In this document: positions 5,971-8,122 of the stretch, in pieces | Layout: each line of letters starts with the position of its first letter | Numbering within the stretch: position 1 is the stretch's first letter | Source: CAZGUX01 sp046160045 | GTDB lineage: Bacteria > Acidobacteriota > Terriglobia > Bryobacterales > Bryobacteraceae | Assembly: GCA_046160045.1 (NCBI GenBank) | Contig: JBJXGR010000541.1 | Coordinates: forward strand, 1 to 8,122 | DNA length: 8,122 nt | Direction: 5' to 3' | Position numbers and translations under genes: made by a program | Notes under the pieces: generated by a model | Database searches by the model: none | Told to the model about the DNA's origin: nothing | What the model saw: only the letters and a program-made list of their open reading frames with translations

Positions 5971-7428
5971 GTGCAGCAACTACCGTACAAAGGCGAGGTT
6001 CGCATTAGCTGGTTCGTCACCGCGTGGTGCAACTACAGTTGTCACTACTGCTTCACTCTAGTCTTCCACAAACGCGCCGCCGACGGCGCCAAACAGTATC
6101 ACGCCTTCGATCACTACCCGGCCGATGCGTGGAGCGGCGCCCTGCGCAGCCTGCCGTACTCGCGCATCAACCTGAACTGCACGGGCGGCGAGGTGATGCT
6201 CGACCGCAAAAACATGCTCTCCGCGCTGACCGGTCTCGTCGCCGATCCACGCTTTGAGATCAGCATCACCACCAACGGCACGTTCGACCCCGCCTATTTC
6301 GGCTCGCTCGACAAGCGGAACATCTACCTCACACTCTCCTTTCATCCGTCGGAGACCAGTCTCGATCAATTCGCCCGCCGAGCGGCGGCCCTGCGTGACG
6401 CCGGGTTCAAGGTGGCGATGATCAACATGGTCATCGACCCGAAAAACATCGACGTCTTCGAGCGCGCCATCGGCCAGTTAGAAGCCGATGGGTTTTTTGT
6501 AAATGTCGGCACGATGCTGCCGGCCGGCGAATACTGGTCGCGCTCACACACCCGGCGCGAGGAGCGCGAACTCGATCTGCTTGAGCGCTACAACACGCCG
6601 CTCGATCTGTACTATAAGGTGGCCGAACCGCCCAGCAAAGGCCGGCTCTGCTATTACCCCGCGCGGAGTTTCAGCCTCATGCCCGACGGCCTGATGAGTA
6701 TCTACTGCACCGACATCAGCCGCAACCTGTTCACCGAAGGCCCGCCTGAATTGCCGACCGCGCCGCAGCCCTGTCAATATGACCGTTGCATCGGCTGCAA
6801 CGACATGTTCCGGTCGCTCACCGATGAGCCAATGGTGCAAAATTCCGCTTTCGTGCACAACCACCGCACCTATGCCGACGAAGTGATGGCTTGGCGAAGG
6901 ACCCAAAAGCGGCGTCAACAAATCGAACGGCTCCCAGGTGGCGACTGGCTGGCCCGCCGCCTGTTCGGAGACAAGGGAACCCCTGTGCGCCAACACCTGC
7001 GCAGCCGTCAGCAGGCCGACGCCCGCATCCAGGCCGAGCGGCGCCAGTCGTTACTCTCCATCGACAGCATCCGGCCTGCCTTACCCCCGGAACCAATCTT
7101 CGGCGCCATGGATGTCTTCCCTGGTGAAGTCCGCAGCCGCGACCGCATCCAGGTTACCGGCTGGGCCGCCTCCCGCGACCGTGGCGCTCCGGTCAAAGAG
7201 GTCCGCCTTTCCCTCGACAGCCACGAACTCTGCACCGTTAGCGAATTCCACGACCGGCCCGACATTGCCCGGCAGTTTGGCCGCGCCGAGTTTGAACAGT
7301 CCGGGTGGCGGACGCTTGTCTTCCTACCCTCGCTCGAAGCTGGTGAGTATCCTCTCGCCGCGCAAGCCATTGGCCTCGACGGCCAAGCCGTCACCATCCG
7401 TACCCAACCGCTTCGCGTCATCCGCTAA
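5971..7428 (+). CDS. Radical SAM protein with second cysteine cluster and C-terminal Ig-like domain (485 aa)
   Basis: The N-terminal radical SAM domain carries the [4Fe-4S] motif CNYSCHYC (Cys20, Cys24, Cys27; CX3CX2C), the GGE motif (72-74) and TTNG (100-103). It would cleave S-adenosylmethionine to a 5'-deoxyadenosyl radical. A second cysteine set follows: Cys227, Cys246, Cys268, Cys273 and Cys276. The piece C-X12-G-X5-C, then C-X4-C-X2-C, resembles a SPASM/Twitch auxiliary-cluster domain, although SPASM usually has G-X4-C. Residues ~305-360 are a basic, probably helical linker. Residues ~375-485 form a beta-rich Ig-like module (DRIQVTGWAASRD, then VRLSLDSHEL, RPDIARQFG and a final AGEYPLAAQAIGLDG) of a kind seen attached to glycosyltransferases and methyltransferases in polysaccharide loci. 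SPASM enzymes often modify peptides, but no small precursor peptide is visible here. With a methyltransferase upstream and GT-C proteins opposite, a glycan or lipid tailoring role is equally possible. The longer form from TTG 5908 would be 506 aa. Confidence 0.85.
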   Translation: MQQLPYKGEVRISWFVTAWCNYSCHYCFTLVFHKRAADGAKQYHAFDHYPADAWSGALRSLPYSRINLNCTGGEVMLDRKNMLSALTGLVADPRFEISITTNGTFDPAYFGSLDKRNIYLTLSFHPSETSLDQFARRAAALRDAGFKVAMINMVIDPKNIDVFERAIGQLEADGFFVNVGTMLPAGEYWSRSHTRREERELDLLERYNTPLDLYYKVAEPPSKGRLCYYPARSFSLMPDGLMSIYCTDISRNLFTEGPPELPTAPQPCQYDRCIGCNDMFRSLTDEPMVQNSAFVHNHRTYADEVMAWRRTQKRRQQIERLPGGDWLARRLFGDKGTPVRQHLRSRQQADARIQAERRQSLLSIDSIRPALPPEPIFGAMDVFPGEVRSRDRIQVTGWAASRDRGAPVKEVRLSLDSHELCTVSEFHDRPDIARQFGRAEFEQSGWRTLVFLPSLEAGEYPLAAQAIGLDGQAVTIRTQPLRVIR

Positions 7429-7540
7429 AGCCCGGCACGGCTGATTCGGGAATGCTTTCCAAGACGTCGATCTGAAGCGTGCCCTCGATCCCATATTAGG
7501 ATCACAATGTGGCGGGAACCCGGTGTAATCTCTGTCGCGG
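7429..7540. other. Convergent intergenic gap, nothing recognisable
   Basis: These 112 bases separate the 3' ends of the radical SAM gene and the small secreted-protein gene. The only pairing seen is a 4-bp AGCC/GGCT stem at 7429-7442, too weak for an intrinsic terminator. No small frame with a ribosome site was found. Confidence 0.5.
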
Positions 7541-7930
7541 CTACGGCTTGGCGCTGGACCTCTGCGCGACCAGCTTCTGGCTGCCTGGCTTCCCCTGGAT
7601 GCTACGGACCAACTCCAGCGTCTCGCCGGCTAGCTTGCCCGTAAATACCATGGTGTCCGGCTTGTATCCGGGGTCGTAGAGCAAGAGGACTTCGAACGAG
7701 ACCCCGCGCGCTCCTTCCACCTTGCCCTTCTGGATGTCGAAATCCATGTTGTTCAGGCGAACCCTTCCGGTCAGCTTGTCTTTGACGGCAAGTAGCTGAA
7801 ACCAGACTTCGCGGGTCACTCCGTTGCGGTCCTGATACTTCGCCAGCCACATGCCGTCGATCGGGCCGGCCAATGCCGGGGCCGCCAGCAGGACCAAAAC
7901 CAGAAGAGAATTCCATCGCCGGGACAACAT
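7541..7930 (-). CDS. Small secreted beta-rich hypothetical protein (about 129 aa)
   Basis: From ATG 7930 the product opens with a clear signal peptide: basic MLSRRWN, a hydrophobic LLVLVLLAAP core, and ALA before a likely cleavage at 21/22. The mature ~108 residues are short alternating strands: W-L-A-K-Y, then REVWFQLLAVKDKLTGRV (40-57), DFDIQKGKVEG (63-73), VSFEVLLLYD (77-86), MVFTGKLAGETLELVR (94-109). The order 'W, f.L....dkLtG.v, I..GkveG..vsFev, f.GklaGe.l' is one I associate with small lipocalin-like beta-barrel proteins of Acidobacteria and Planctomycetes, with no known function. There is no cysteine and no lipobox, so it should be soluble in the periplasm or outside. AAGGAGA directly precedes ATG 7930, with very short spacing. 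ATG 7954 (8 residues longer) and ATG 8020 (30 longer) are possible, but the latter would bury the signal peptide. It is not obviously linked to its neighbours. Confidence 0.75.
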   Translation of the reverse strand: MLSRRWNSLLVLVLLAAPALAGPIDGMWLAKYQDRNGVTREVWFQLLAVKDKLTGRVRLNNMDFDIQKGKVEGARGVSFEVLLLYDPGYKPDTMVFTGKLAGETLELVRSIQGKPGSQKLVAQRSSAKP

Positions 7931-7939
7931 TCTCCTTCG

Positions 7940-7945
7940 ATTGTA
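7940..7945 (-). promoter_or_regulatory. Candidate -10 box (TACAAT) for the small secreted protein
   Basis: Read on the minus strand, TACAAT matches the -10 consensus at 5 of 6 and lies 9 bases before ATG 7930. No acceptable -35 is seen 16-18 bases upstream. If used, transcription would start almost at the ATG and exclude the longer starts at 7954 and 8020. The evidence is weak because such a hexamer is common by chance. Confidence 0.2.
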
Positions 7946-8020
7946 CCTTGGCATTCCTTCCACGCTTGATGAGGCGCCGGCGTCTAACTCAATGGAGGGG
8001 TGTCCCGAAGGCTCCCCCAT

Positions 8021-8122
8021 CTCCGCCGCCCGGCGAGAGAGAATGGAAATTGGAAGAGTTTCCGGCGAGAACCTGACGATGGCCGATCTGGCGCGGTGTC
8101 GAACACGTGGGCGCGGTAGCGA
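8021..8122. other. Right-edge segment with no supported gene
   Basis: The minus-strand frame of the small secreted protein stays open through here to the edge, but the translation is Arg/Ser/Pro-rich and precedes the signal peptide, so it is probably non-coding. A plus-strand ATG at 8079 opens a frame of about 14 codons to the edge, without a ribosome site. A 5-bp GGAAA/TTTCC stem (8045-8063) is too weak to call. Confidence 0.4.

Noticed and set aside
8079..8122. Possible start of a plus-strand gene at the right edge
   Set aside because: Only about 14 codons are visible, with no ribosome site, so there is no support for coding.

Overview
The window is a stretch of GC-rich bacterial chromosome (roughly 60% G+C by eye). 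The protein styles (a TIG-like module, a small secreted beta-rich protein, large GT-C membrane enzymes) suggest an acidobacterium of the Solibacter/Bryobacter type. That placement is inference from style; there is no rRNA or marker gene. I see no tRNA, rRNA, CRISPR array, insertion sequence or phage gene.

Layout. (1) Bases 3-395, plus strand: the C-terminal end of a truncated protein finishing in an Ig-like/TIG-type beta domain. (2) Bases 346-4986, minus strand: a tight two-gene operon of polytopic membrane proteins. The first gene, nearest the promoter, is about 498 aa. The second is 1044 aa and looks like a paralogue of the first fused to a complete GT39/PMT-type glycosyltransferase. Its 3' end overlaps the convergent TIG gene by 50 bp. 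(3) A compact divergent promoter region around 5013-5076. (4) Bases 5074-7428, plus strand: a CmoB-like SAM methyltransferase followed by a radical SAM protein with a second cysteine cluster and a C-terminal Ig-like domain. (5) Bases 7541-7930, minus strand: a small secreted beta-rich protein, convergent to the radical SAM gene. The right-hand edge (7931-8122) has a possible promoter but no gene I can support.

How the parts may fit (inference): the two GT-C-like proteins would act at the outer face of the cytoplasmic membrane on polyprenyl-phosphate-linked sugars. The divergently transcribed methyltransferase and radical SAM protein are cytoplasmic modifying enzymes that could tailor the same glycan, lipid or a peptide. 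The most notable points are the duplication-plus-fusion of an uncharacterised membrane family carrying a DNGDF motif, and the methyltransferase/radical SAM pair beside it.
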